From an uncultured Collinsella sp. (lineage in GTDB: Bacteria; Actinomycetota; Coriobacteriia; Coriobacteriales; Coriobacteriaceae), in contig CAADSV010000002.1 in the NCBI GenBank assembly GCA_900751665.1, positions 1-38,581 of the forward strand: a stretch of DNA of 38,581 nt, written 5' to 3'. The translations under genes and the position numbers were made by a program. Shown piece by piece: positions 32,156 through 38,581 of this stretch (positions are counted from its first letter, which is position 1; each line of letters starts with the position of its first letter). The notes under the pieces are model-generated. The model ran no database searches. It was given only the letters and a program-made list of their open reading frames with translations, and had not been told where the DNA came from.

Positions 32156-32797
32156 TTAGAGCCCCAGGAGCTCCTTGACCTTGGCGATGATGGCCTCGTC
32201 GGTGGCGTTGGCAAAGAAGTACTCCTGGAAGTGCTCACCGGCAAGTGCGCCCTTCACCAGGTCCTGATCGATCTCGCCCAGGACGTCGACGAGCGGACGC
32301 ATGGTCACAGCGCGCACGCCGTCGAGGATCTTCTTGTTGCGCTGCTCGGGCTCAACGCGCTCGGCAGGATAGCCGTTGCCCGAACCAAAGCCAAAGAGCT
32401 TCTCGAAGGTGTACTCGAGGTTGAGCTCCTGGCCCCAGCCGTTCTTGAGGGCGAAGGGCATGGCAACGGCGTTGCCATCGTTGACCTGGGCAAAGGTGTA
32501 GGCGTCGAGCGGGTCGGCAACGTGGCCGCACAGCACGCCGGGGAAGGAGTTACAGGCGAGCATGGCGCCCTCGCCGGTGCCGCAGCCGGTCACGACGTAG
32601 TCGGCAGCACCGGAGTTCAGCAGCACGGCGGCAAGGATGCCGTTCTGCACGTAGGTGAGGGGCTTGGAGTCGGCGTCGGCATACATACCATAGTTAAAGA
32701 CGGTGTGCCCCATGGGCTCGACAACCTTCTTAAGGGCAGCCTCGATCATAGGGTTCTTGGAGTTCTGAGAGTTTTCGTTGATCAGAGCGATTTTCAT
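32156..32797 (-). CDS. RpiB/LacA/LacB-family isomerase, probable DhuI
   Basis: A 213-residue protein of the ribose-5-phosphate isomerase B family, with the active-site block TGCGTGEGAMLACN (Cys72) and CGHVADP. RpiB itself is about 150 residues; the longer form beside a KduD-type dehydrogenase matches streptococcal DhuI, which isomerises 5-keto-4-deoxyuronate (DK-uronate) to 2,5-diketo-3-deoxygluconate in place of KduI. No KduI is in the window. ATG at 32797 follows GGAAGG. It lies downstream of kduD on the same strand with a 140-bp gap. Confidence 0.82.
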   Translation of the reverse strand: MKIALINENSQNSKNPMIEAALKKVVEPMGHTVFNYGMYADADSKPLTYVQNGILAAVLLNSGAADYVVTGCGTGEGAMLACNSFPGVLCGHVADPLDAYTFAQVNDGNAVAMPFALKNGWGQELNLEYTFEKLFGFGSGNGYPAERVEPEQRNKKILDGVRAVTMRPLVDVLGEIDQDLVKGALAGEHFQEYFFANATDEAIIAKVKELLGL

Positions 32798-32821
32798 TGC
32801 GAATTACCTTCCTATTTCTAA

Positions 32822-32933
32822 CTTGCGGTGGAATACGGACTGTTTTGCCTGATAGAAGCCAAAACCAATCCTTATCTCACCGCAACTCAAATGAAAAACG
32901 AGTGGATGAAACCTGATGTGGGCAGTTGCGGTG
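32822..32933. repeat. TTGCGGTGA repeat cluster between kduD and dhuI
   Basis: Copy CTTGCGGTGGAATACGGACT (32822-32841) continues as GTTTTGCC and matches the left arm at 29904. It faces CACCGCAACT (32878-32887), which in turn pairs perfectly with AGTTGCGGTG (32924-32933). Alternative hairpins are therefore possible in the stretch between the two genes. Confidence 0.7.
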
Positions 32934-32937
32934 ACGC

Positions 32938-33747
32938 TTATTGAGGCTGCTTTCCAATGTATGCGAGGATGCCGCCGTCGACGTAGAGGATGTGGCCGTT
33001 GACGAAGTTCGACGCGTCGGAAGCCAGGAACACGGCGGGGCCCTTCAGGTCCTCGGGCGTGCCCCAACGGGCGGCCGGCGTCTTGGCAATGATGAACTGG
33101 TCAAACGGGTGGCGGCTGCCGTCGGGCTGCGTCTCGCGCAGCGGTGCGGTTTGCGGCGTGGCGATGTAGCCGGGCCCAATGCCGTTGCACTGGATATTGG
33201 CCTCGCCAAACTCCGAGCAGATGTTCTTGGTGAGCATCTTGAGTCCGCCCTTGGCGGCGGCATAGCCGGCGATGGTCTCGCGACCCAGCTCGCTCATCAT
33301 CGAGCAGATGTTGATGATCTTGCCGTGGCCCTTGGCGATCATGCCAGGCAGGCAGGCCTTTGACACGATAAACGGTGCGTTGAGGTCGATATCGACGACG
33401 CGGCGGAAGTCCTCGGCGCTCATGTCGAGCATCGGGGTACGCTGGATGACGCCGGCGTTGTTGACCAGGATGTCGGGCGTGGTGCCAAAGTCGGCCTCGA
33501 TCTTGGCGATGAGCTCGGCGACGACAGTCTCGTCGGTGACGTCGGCAACATAGCCGTGAGCGTCAAAGCCCAGCTCACGGTAGTGCTTCTCGGCTTCGGC
33601 GACTTTGTCGGCGTGACGGGCGTTAAAGGCGATCTTGGCGCCGGCCTCTCCGAGCGCCTCGGCAATGGCCATGCCAATGCCGTAGGTGGCGCCGGTCACC
33701 AGTGCGACCTTGCCGTCCAGACGGAAGCTGTCCATAAGATCAGACAT
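32938..33747 (-). CDS. kduD: SDR dehydrogenase, KduD/DhuD type
   Basis: A 269-residue short-chain dehydrogenase. Cofactor site TGATYGIG (18-25), NNAG (96-99), and catalytic Ser149, Tyr162 and Lys166 (GYAAAKGG) are all present. In pectin or glycosaminoglycan loci this family (KduD, or DhuD when paired with DhuI) reduces 2,5-diketo-3-deoxygluconate to KDG. The DhuI-like neighbour and the uronate operator upstream support this role over gluconate 5-dehydrogenase, its close relative. ATG at 33747 follows GAAAGGATC; the earlier in-frame ATG at 33774 overlaps the operator and is not used. Confidence 0.87.
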   Translation of the reverse strand: MSDLMDSFRLDGKVALVTGATYGIGMAIAEALGEAGAKIAFNARHADKVAEAEKHYRELGFDAHGYVADVTDETVVAELIAKIEADFGTTPDILVNNAGVIQRTPMLDMSAEDFRRVVDIDLNAPFIVSKACLPGMIAKGHGKIINICSMMSELGRETIAGYAAAKGGLKMLTKNICSEFGEANIQCNGIGPGYIATPQTAPLRETQPDGSRHPFDQFIIAKTPAARWGTPEDLKGPAVFLASDASNFVNGHILYVDGGILAYIGKQPQ

Positions 33748-33762
33748 AGCGATCCTTTCAAA

Positions 33763-33864
33763 AGAAACGTTCATCTATATAAGTCTTGCTTTTCATACAA
33801 GGTCAGTATAGGTGAAGCGGCGTAATAGCCACCCCTTATTCCCTAAAATCAGGTGAACGTTCAC
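33763..33864 (-). promoter_or_regulatory. kduD operators and promoter
   Basis: AGAAACGTTCAT (33763-33774, degenerate) and the perfect GTGAACGTTCAC (33853-33864), 90 bp apart. On the - strand a TATATA/TATAGA -10 (about 33774-33781) sits directly before the degenerate operator, which would then cover the transcription start. Possible -35 boxes (TTGTAT, TGACCT) do not have ideal spacing. Confidence 0.65.
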
Positions 33865-33907
33865 TTTTAAAAGGCGAACGGTAGTCTCGCCCTTGCCGTG
33901 CGGACGT

Positions 33908-34282
33908 CTATTTGCTCTGTTCCTGCGCGCCCTCTGCAATCATGTTGCGGTTGTACACCAGATGCAAATACATCGCATCGTGCGCTGCGGTGGGATTGCG
34001 CGCGGCGATGGCGTCGGCCACGCCACGGTGGGTGCGGATGGTCTCCTCAACCAGCTTTTTGCCGGTCACGTCAATAAACAGGGGGACGGATGCCTTGAGC
34101 ACGCCCATCAAGCGGGGAACGACGAGGTTTCCGGAGCTCTCGGCAATGGCATTGTGGAACGCGGTGTCGGCGGCGGAGTAATCCTCACCGGCCTCGGCCA
34201 GGCGCTCGGATTTGTCGCAGAGCTCTTTGATACAGACGACCTGGTCGTTGGTTGCGTGCTCGGCCGCCATGCGTGCCATCTG
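33908..34282 (-). pseudogene. GntR-type regulator remnant: FCD domain without DNA-binding domain
   Basis: About 123 residues from MARMAAEHATND to the stop form a nearly complete FCD ligand domain, with the metal-binding pattern DTAFH, RTH and LHLVYN. The winged-helix N-terminus of about 70-90 residues that GntR/FCD regulators need for DNA binding is absent. The frame continues upstream to 34399, but that extension is antisense to a permease fragment and has no family resemblance. The break lies at about 34278-34285. The remnant has no recognisable start signal at the break and is probably not functional. Confidence 0.8.
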
Positions 34283-34283
34283 C

Positions 34284-34448
34284 GGCGGCGCCACGGCGCT
34301 CTCGCACGTCAACGATGCCGGTTTTTGGATGTGCTCCTCGTTCCTGGAGATTGACGAGAAGACCACCCTCAAGTCCTGGACCGTTATGGAGACGCTCATC
34401 GGCCTTTCGGGTCTTGTCTGCGCCCTAGTGATTTCGTTCTTCGCCTAG
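34284..34448 (+). pseudogene. GntP gluconate permease remnant, C-terminal end
   Basis: The last about 55 residues of a GntP-family gluconate/H+ symporter: ALSHVNDAGFWMCSSFLEID, KTTLKSWTVMETLIGLSG and a final membrane segment. About 400 N-terminal residues are missing. It begins where the regulator remnant on the other strand ends. A small hairpin CCGAG-GGCATCG-CTCGG follows at about 34473-34490. The dehydratase gene downstream was presumably once in an operon with this permease. Confidence 0.82.
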
Positions 34449-34512
34449 TTCGCGTAGCTAAGCATCTTTTGCCGAGGGCATCGCTCGGTACCCATTTACA
34501 CCTGATTCATTA

Positions 34513-34525
34513 ACCAACGATTGGT
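34513..34525 (+). promoter_or_regulatory. ACCAA-CGA-TTGGT palindrome before the dehydratase
   Basis: A perfect 5-bp inverted repeat with a 3-bp spacer, 32 bp before the start codon. GntR/FCD regulators often bind TTGGT/ACCAA half-sites, so it may be the site of the regulator whose DNA-binding part has been lost; this is inference. Confidence 0.4.
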
Positions 34526-34556
34526 ACAACCGTTCAAATCAAAAGAGGAGAGCATC

Positions 34557-36335
34557 ATGGACGAGAAGACCAAGGCACAGATTCAGCAGGAGGCAGCCGA
34601 CCTGGTTGCCAAGCTGCAGCCGCGTTCCGGCAAGTTTCGCACCATCAGCCCCGAGATGGACCCGCTGCGTCTGGGCTCTGGCTGGTCCATCGAGGATCTG
34701 GACAAGCCGCAGGTCATTATCGAGTCGACGTTCGGCGACTCGCACCCGGGTTCTGCCGGCCTGTTTGATCTGGTCGAGGAGGTCCGTGCTGGCGTTGCCG
34801 AGGCTGGCGGTCACGGTGCTCGTTACTTCTGCACCGATATCTGCGACGGCGAGGCCCAGGGACACGACGGCATTAACTACTCGCTGCCCAGCCGCGACAT
34901 GATCGCCAACATGATCGAGATCCATGCCAAGGCCACCCCGTTCGACGCCGGCGTCTTTGTCGCCAGCTGCGATAAGGGCCTGCCTGCGAACCTCATGGCC
35001 ATGGGCCGCATCAACATCCCCTCCATCGTCGTTACCGGCGGCGTCATGGATGCCGGTCCCGATCTGCTGACCTTGGAGCAGCTCGGCGCGATTTCTGCCC
35101 GCTACGAGCGCGGCGAGATCTCCCGCGAGGAGCTTGAGTTTGCCAAGCACAACGCATGCCCCAGCTGCGGCGCCTGCTCCTTTATGGGTACCGCCTCGAC
35201 CATGCAGGTCACGGCCGAGGCCCTGGGCCTTATGCTCCCCGGCACGGCTCTGCTGCCCGCCACCAGCTCCGACCTGCGCGAGTTCGCCCGCGAGGCCGGC
35301 CGTCAGTCCGTGTGGCTCTCCGAGCACAACCTGTGCCCCCGCGACATCGTGACCAAGGAGTCCTTCGAGAACCTCATCATGGTCCACGGCGCCATTTCGG
35401 GCTCCACCAACTCGCTGCTGCATATCCCCGCGATTGCCCGCGAGTTTGGCATCGAGATGTCCGCCGACGACTTCGATCGTCTGCACCGTGGTGCTCACTA
35501 CCTGCTTAACGTCCGTCCCGCAGGCGAGTGGCCGGCGCAGTTCTTCTACTATGCGGGCGGCGTGCCGCGCATCATGGAGGAGATCAAGTCGATGCTCCAC
35601 CTCGACGTTATGACCGCCACCGGCAAGACTCTCGGCGAGAACCTCGAGGACCTCAAGAACAACGGTTACTACGAGAAGTGCGGTCGTTACCTTGAGAAGT
35701 GGAATCTCAAGCGCGAGGACATCATCCGTCCGTTTGACCAGGCCTTTGGCACCGACGGTTCCATCGCCATCCTCCACGGCAATCTTGCTCCCGAGGGCGC
35801 GGTCGTCAAGCACACCGTCGTTCCGCGCGAGATGTTCCAGGCTACGCTCAAGGCCCGTCCGTTCGACTGCGAGGAGGACGCCATTCACGCCGTCCTGACG
35901 CACGAGGTCAAGCCCGGCGATGCCGTTATCATTCGCTATGAGGGACCCAAGGGTTCCGGTATGCCCGAGATGTTCTACACCACCGAAGCTATCGCCAGCG
36001 ACCCCGAGCTGGGCGCGAGCATTGCCCTGATCACTGACGGCCGCTTCTCCGGCGCCTCCAAGGGCCCGGCTATCGGTCACGTTTCGCCCGAGGCCGCTGA
36101 GGGCGGTCCGATTGCCCTGATTGAGGAGGGCGACCTTATCCGAATCAACATCCCCGAGCGCTCGCTGTCCATCGTGGGCATCGCCGGCAAGGAGATGGAG
36201 CCGGCCGAGGTCGACGCCGTCCTGGCCGAGCGCCGAGCCGCTTGGAAGCCCAAGGCTAATCGTTACACCTCCGGCACGCTCAAGTTCTTTACCGAGCATG
36301 CAGTTTCCGCCATTCAGGGCGGCTACATGGAGTAG
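34557..36335 (+). CDS. IlvD/Edd-family sugar-acid dehydratase
   Basis: A 592-residue dehydratase of the dihydroxyacid/6-phosphogluconate dehydratase family. Fe-S and active-site blocks visible are SCDKGLPANLMAMGR (Cys138) and CPSCGACSFMGTAS (Cys201, 204, 207), plus CDGEAQGHDGINYSLPSRD and the late GRFSGASKGPAIGHVSPEA. At the usual first cluster cysteine (NPCHxH in relatives) the sequence reads HPGSAG, with Gly65; Cys92 and Cys96 lie nearby. The GntP remnant upstream suggests a substrate such as gluconate, galactonate or xylonate giving a 2-keto-3-deoxy acid. Branched-chain amino acid synthesis (IlvD proper) is less likely. ATG at 34557 follows AAAAGAGGAGAG. Confidence 0.85.
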   Translation: MDEKTKAQIQQEAADLVAKLQPRSGKFRTISPEMDPLRLGSGWSIEDLDKPQVIIESTFGDSHPGSAGLFDLVEEVRAGVAEAGGHGARYFCTDICDGEAQGHDGINYSLPSRDMIANMIEIHAKATPFDAGVFVASCDKGLPANLMAMGRINIPSIVVTGGVMDAGPDLLTLEQLGAISARYERGEISREELEFAKHNACPSCGACSFMGTASTMQVTAEALGLMLPGTALLPATSSDLREFAREAGRQSVWLSEHNLCPRDIVTKESFENLIMVHGAISGSTNSLLHIPAIAREFGIEMSADDFDRLHRGAHYLLNVRPAGEWPAQFFYYAGGVPRIMEEIKSMLHLDVMTATGKTLGENLEDLKNNGYYEKCGRYLEKWNLKREDIIRPFDQAFGTDGSIAILHGNLAPEGAVVKHTVVPREMFQATLKARPFDCEEDAIHAVLTHEVKPGDAVIIRYEGPKGSGMPEMFYTTEAIASDPELGASIALITDGRFSGASKGPAIGHVSPEAAEGGPIALIEEGDLIRINIPERSLSIVGIAGKEMEPAEVDAVLAERRAAWKPKANRYTSGTLKFFTEHAVSAIQGGYME

Positions 36336-36380
36336 CGCCCGTGCGCATCGATTCCCTCTCATAGATGTGCGGCACAAAGA

Positions 36381-36424
36381 GCCCCGAGTCACCGGGGCGC
36401 GTTGTTCAGCGCCGCCGGGGCGCT
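36381..36424 (+). terminator. Two short GC hairpins after the dehydratase
   Basis: GCCCCG/CGGGGC (36381-36398) and AGCGCC/GGCGCT (36408-36424). Neither has a T-tract. Confidence 0.4.
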
Positions 36425-36453
36425 CCACTCAAACGACAAGAGACGTCTTACGC

Positions 36454-36500
36454 AAGCGCCCGCGTCCGTGGATAAAACCACGGGCGTGGGCGCTTCACTT
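36454..36500. terminator. Terminator between dehydratase and the ArsC/Spx-like gene
   Basis: 36454-36471 (AAGCGCCCGCGTCCGTGG) pairs with 36478-36495 with two mismatches, loop ATAAAA, followed on the + strand by CACTTTATT. Lies between convergent genes. Confidence 0.75.
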
Positions 36501-36514
36501 TATTCCCAGCCGCT

Positions 36515-36856
36515 TTATTCCCAGCCCTTCCACACGTCAGGCTCGTAGCCAACGGTTGCCTGGCGGCCGTTGCGAACGATGGGCTCACGAAGAATCTGCT
36601 GGTTATCGAGCACCTTTTCGAACTTCTGGTCGGCAGCAAGATACTGTACGAGCGCAACCGTGTCGGCATCTTTCGCCTTTGGATCGATCACAGCGTCGAT
36701 CCCGCCGACGGCGCGCGCCACGCTTTCGAGCTCGCCTTTGCTCATCCCCTTTTCCTTCAAGTCGATGAACTGGAACTTCACACGACGTTCCTTGAAATAG
36801 CGCTGCGCCTTCTTAGTATCGAAGCTTTTCTTCGTGCCGAATATCTGGATGTTCAT
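36515..36856 (-). CDS. ArsC/Spx-family thioredoxin-fold protein lacking the active cysteine
   Basis: A 113-residue protein of the ArsC/Spx/YffB family, cytoplasmic. The fold-typical N-terminus IQIFGTKKSFDTKKAQRYF and the later REPIVRNGRQATVGY are present. In most relatives the segment reads KKCxDTKKA or CxxC; here the position is Ser11 and no cysteine occurs anywhere in the protein, so a thiol-based arsenate reductase or redox switch mechanism is not possible. ATG at 36856 follows GAAGGCGG. Function unknown. Confidence 0.82.
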   Translation of the reverse strand: MNIQIFGTKKSFDTKKAQRYFKERRVKFQFIDLKEKGMSKGELESVARAVGGIDAVIDPKAKDADTVALVQYLAADQKFEKVLDNQQILREPIVRNGRQATVGYEPDVWKGWE

Positions 36857-37140
36857 ACGTACCGCCTTCGCTCAATTCTCGTCCGTCCATGATACGACAA
36901 GGGAGCCGAGCAAAAACAGAGCAGGCGGAGATGGAGGAGGACGGCGACCGACCGTCGGCAAGAGTCGGCCGGATCGGACTGGCGCCCAGCGCGCGCCGGC
37001 GACACGCTCGCAGCTGCACACATAGCCGATGTACAAGCTCGCCGCGGCGTTCCCTCGCCCCGCGGTGTGGCGATAGAGAAGCACGCCACCCGTCAACGAT
37101 GGCGCCTCGGTGAAGAAAATCAACGTCTGGGTTACATCCC

Positions 37141-37169
37141 TTGAAAGGGGCGAAGACGGCTGCTAGAAT
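37141..37169 (+). promoter_or_regulatory. Consensus sigma-70-type promoter
   Basis: TTGAAA (37141-37146) and TAGAAT (37164-37169) with a 17-bp spacer. The predicted transcription start, about 37176-37181, coincides with the ATG at 37181. Confidence 0.75.
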
Positions 37170-37180
37170 ACCTCCCCGCT

Positions 37181-37294
37181 ATGAAGGATTTGACCAAAGC
37201 ATACATCGCAATTCGGCGGCCCCTGGTATACGGGGCCTCTCCTGTTGTTCCCCAAGTGCGCTCTGAGCAGCCGCTTTCTTCCTGTCGTATCTGA
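37181..37294 (+). CDS. Possible leaderless leader peptide (37 aa)
   Basis: A reading frame starting MKDLTKAYIAIRRPL and ending SSCRI, whose ATG falls at the predicted transcription start, so it would be translated from a leaderless mRNA. Within it GCCCC (37219-37223) can pair with GGGGC across a TGGTATAC loop. Just past the stop, ATGCACG (37294-37300) pairs with CGTGCAT (37308-37314), followed by GTTATTT, a terminator-like structure ahead of the exporter gene. The layout fits attenuation, in which a ribosome stalled on the leader frees the downstream gene. No homologue is recognised. Confidence 0.45.
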   Translation: MKDLTKAYIAIRRPLVYGASPVVPQVRSEQPLSSCRI

Positions 37295-37376
37295 TGCACG
37301 CATAGCACGTGCATGTTATTTCGCCCGTGGGCCGGCGCGCCTTCGGCGAAGAATCGAATAGATACGAAGGAAGCTT

Positions 37377-38540
37377 ATGTCTGATAATTGTACGGTCGCG
37401 CCCGCCAATGGGCGCATTACCGGTACCCAGATCCGCATCGTCGCGGTCGTCGTCCTGGGTGCCTTCTTGGCGCTACTGAACCAAACGGTGATGTCGCCTG
37501 CGCTGCCGGTCATCATGTCCGATTTCGCCATCGATGCCTCGACTGCCCAGTGGATCATGTCCATATACCCGCTGGTGAGCGGCATCATGGTCCCCGTTTC
37601 GGCGTTCCTTATCGACAAGTTCAGCACCCGCGCGCTATTCTTCGGGGCGACGCTGGTGTTCGCGCTGGGCACGCTGCTGTGCGCCGCAGCCCCTGATTTT
37701 CTGTTCCTCATCATCGGTCGCGTGTTGCAAGCGGCGGGCTCAGGCGTGCTCATGCCGCTTGTCTCGGTGGTTCCCATGCTGGTGTTCCCCGTCGAGAAAC
37801 GAGGAACGGCTATGGGCATGGCGGGCATCGTCATGTCGGCGGGTCCCGCGGTCGGCCCCGTCGTAGGCGGTGCGGTGATCGACACGTACGGCTGGCGCAC
37901 CATGATCGGCGCCATCGTCCCCCTCGCAATTCTCGTGCTGGTGCTGGGCGTGTTCATGCTGAAAAACGTGGGCGAGCTGAAGAACCCCAAGCTCGACCTG
38001 CCCTCGGTCGTCCTCTCCACCATCGCCTTCGGCGGACTTCTCTACGGGTTCTCGAGCGCCTCGTCGATGGGTTGGGGCAACCCCGTGGTGCTCGGCTCGA
38101 TCGTCGCGGGGGTCGGGTGCTTGGTGCTGTTCGTCGTACGCCAGGGCAAAATCGAGGACCCGCTGCTTCAACTGGGCACGCTCAAGACGCGCGAGTTCCG
38201 CGTGGCCGCCATCATCGTCACGCTCATCAACGCCGCATGCCTGGTCACCAACACGCTGTTGCCGTTGCTGCTGCAAACCTCGCTTGGCGCTTCGGCCTTC
38301 GAAACCGGCATGGCCATGCTTCCCGCCGCGGCGGTGGGCATCATCATCAGCCCTATCTCCGGCGTGGTGTTCGACAAGTTCGGTCCGCGTGCCATCTCGA
38401 TCGTCGGCCTGGTCCTCATGACCGGCGCCCTGTTCCTGCTCTCGCTTTCGACGGTAAACACGCCCATCTTGGTGGTTGCGCTGTTCTGCATGCTGCAGTC
38501 CGCCGGCCAGTCGCTCCCGGACCAGCCCGGGGACACCTAG
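37377..38540 (+). CDS. MFS drug exporter, DHA2 (EmrB/QacA) type, 3' truncated
   Basis: A membrane antiporter fragment of 387 residues with at least ten hydrophobic segments; the DHA2 family has 14 and about 470-510 residues. Typical motifs are LNQTVMSPALPVIM in the first segment, GRVLQAAGSGVLMPL, and motif C in GIVMSAGPAVGPVVGGAV. ATG at 37377 follows GAAGGAAG. The TAG at 38538 is probably not real: around it the sequence reads SLPDQPGDT-stop-GG where relatives have SLANxPVNTWG, and single-base errors explain every difference. The gene therefore most likely continues past the window. Substrate unknown; a drug or toxic-compound exporter is the usual role. Confidence 0.85.
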   Translation: MSDNCTVAPANGRITGTQIRIVAVVVLGAFLALLNQTVMSPALPVIMSDFAIDASTAQWIMSIYPLVSGIMVPVSAFLIDKFSTRALFFGATLVFALGTLLCAAAPDFLFLIIGRVLQAAGSGVLMPLVSVVPMLVFPVEKRGTAMGMAGIVMSAGPAVGPVVGGAVIDTYGWRTMIGAIVPLAILVLVLGVFMLKNVGELKNPKLDLPSVVLSTIAFGGLLYGFSSASSMGWGNPVVLGSIVAGVGCLVLFVVRQGKIEDPLLQLGTLKTREFRVAAIIVTLINAACLVTNTLLPLLLQTSLGASAFETGMAMLPAAAVGIIISPISGVVFDKFGPRAISIVGLVLMTGALFLLSLSTVNTPILVVALFCMLQSAGQSLPDQPGDT

Positions 38541-38581
38541 GGGGGCAAAGCCTTTAAAAAAAAAAATACTGCCCCCCGCAA

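Larger units (their letters stand above)
36857..37376. other. 520-bp divergent region before the MFS exporter
   Basis: Positions 36857-37140 are GC-rich with no gene that has family support. From 37141 there is a consensus promoter, a 37-codon reading frame at 37181 and a series of hairpins leading to the exporter gene. Confidence 0.5.

Noticed and set aside
34539..36428. 629-codon open frame antisense to the dehydratase
   Set aside because: Shadow frame with no recognisable domain.
36853..37123. Several 60-80 codon frames between the ArsC/Spx-like gene and the MFS promoter
   Set aside because: Overlapping on both strands, no ribosome sites, Arg/Pro-rich composition typical of GC-rich noncoding DNA.

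Overview
The window looks like one whole contig (38.6 kb) from a high-GC actinobacterial gut anaerobe of class Coriobacteriia, most likely Collinsella or a close relative. This rests on GC-rich third codon positions, the mix of genes (pectin/hexuronate catabolism, nickel-dependent lactate racemase, paired FeoA with FeoB) and the style of the intergenic repeats; no marker gene was compared, so genus is an inference. Both ends cut genes (phosphoenolpyruvate carboxylase on the left, a drug/H+ antiporter on the right) and show signs of poor end sequence.

Left part (1-12.7 kb), core and accessory metabolism. After the PEP carboxylase tail come larA (lactate racemase) and larD (lactate channel) on the + strand. 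Facing them on the - strand is an operon larB-larC-tetR that makes and metallates the nickel-pincer cofactor of LarA. LarC here ends after its first domain and carries a 45-residue histidine-rich insert. Then follow serB (-), aspS and an HPr-like protein (+), and a ferrous iron operon feoA-feoA-feoB plus a small Cys-rich FeoB-associated protein, with DtxR-like palindromes at its head and inside it.

Centre (12.7-36.3 kb), a pectin/uronate utilisation island. A LacI-type regulator is followed by uxaC-uxaB-uxaA, a GPH-type sugar transporter, a GH28 polygalacturonase, an acetylesterase-like hydrolase, a pectin methylesterase-esterase fusion, an SGNH hydrolase, a GH105 unsaturated uronyl hydrolase, a TIM-barrel isomerase-like protein, a GltD-like Fe-S flavoprotein and an Old-Yellow-Enzyme-type Fe-S flavoprotein. 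On the - strand follow an RpiB-type (DhuI-like) isomerase and a KduD/DhuD dehydrogenase. A palindrome centred on AACGTT (best form GTGAACGTTCAC) occurs in pairs or more ahead of uxaC, the transporter, GH105 and kduD, so the island reads as one LacI-type regulon. None of the polysaccharide enzymes has a signal peptide. The picture is import of methylated/acetylated and unsaturated oligogalacturonides followed by cytoplasmic trimming to galacturonate and 5-keto-4-deoxyuronate, both heading to 2-keto-3-deoxygluconate. The KDG kinase and aldolase are not in the window.

Right part (33.9-38.6 kb). An FCD-type regulator and a GntP gluconate permease are both truncated and joined head to head, followed by an IlvD/Edd sugar-acid dehydratase, an ArsC/Spx-like protein without the usual cysteine, and a DHA2-type MFS exporter preceded by a consensus promoter and a possible leaderless leader peptide.

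The most unusual material is intergenic: two long nested palindromes sharing 12-nt unpaired linkers, an array of four alternating inverted 15-mers with an exact 31-bp period, and two further dispersed inverted-repeat families.
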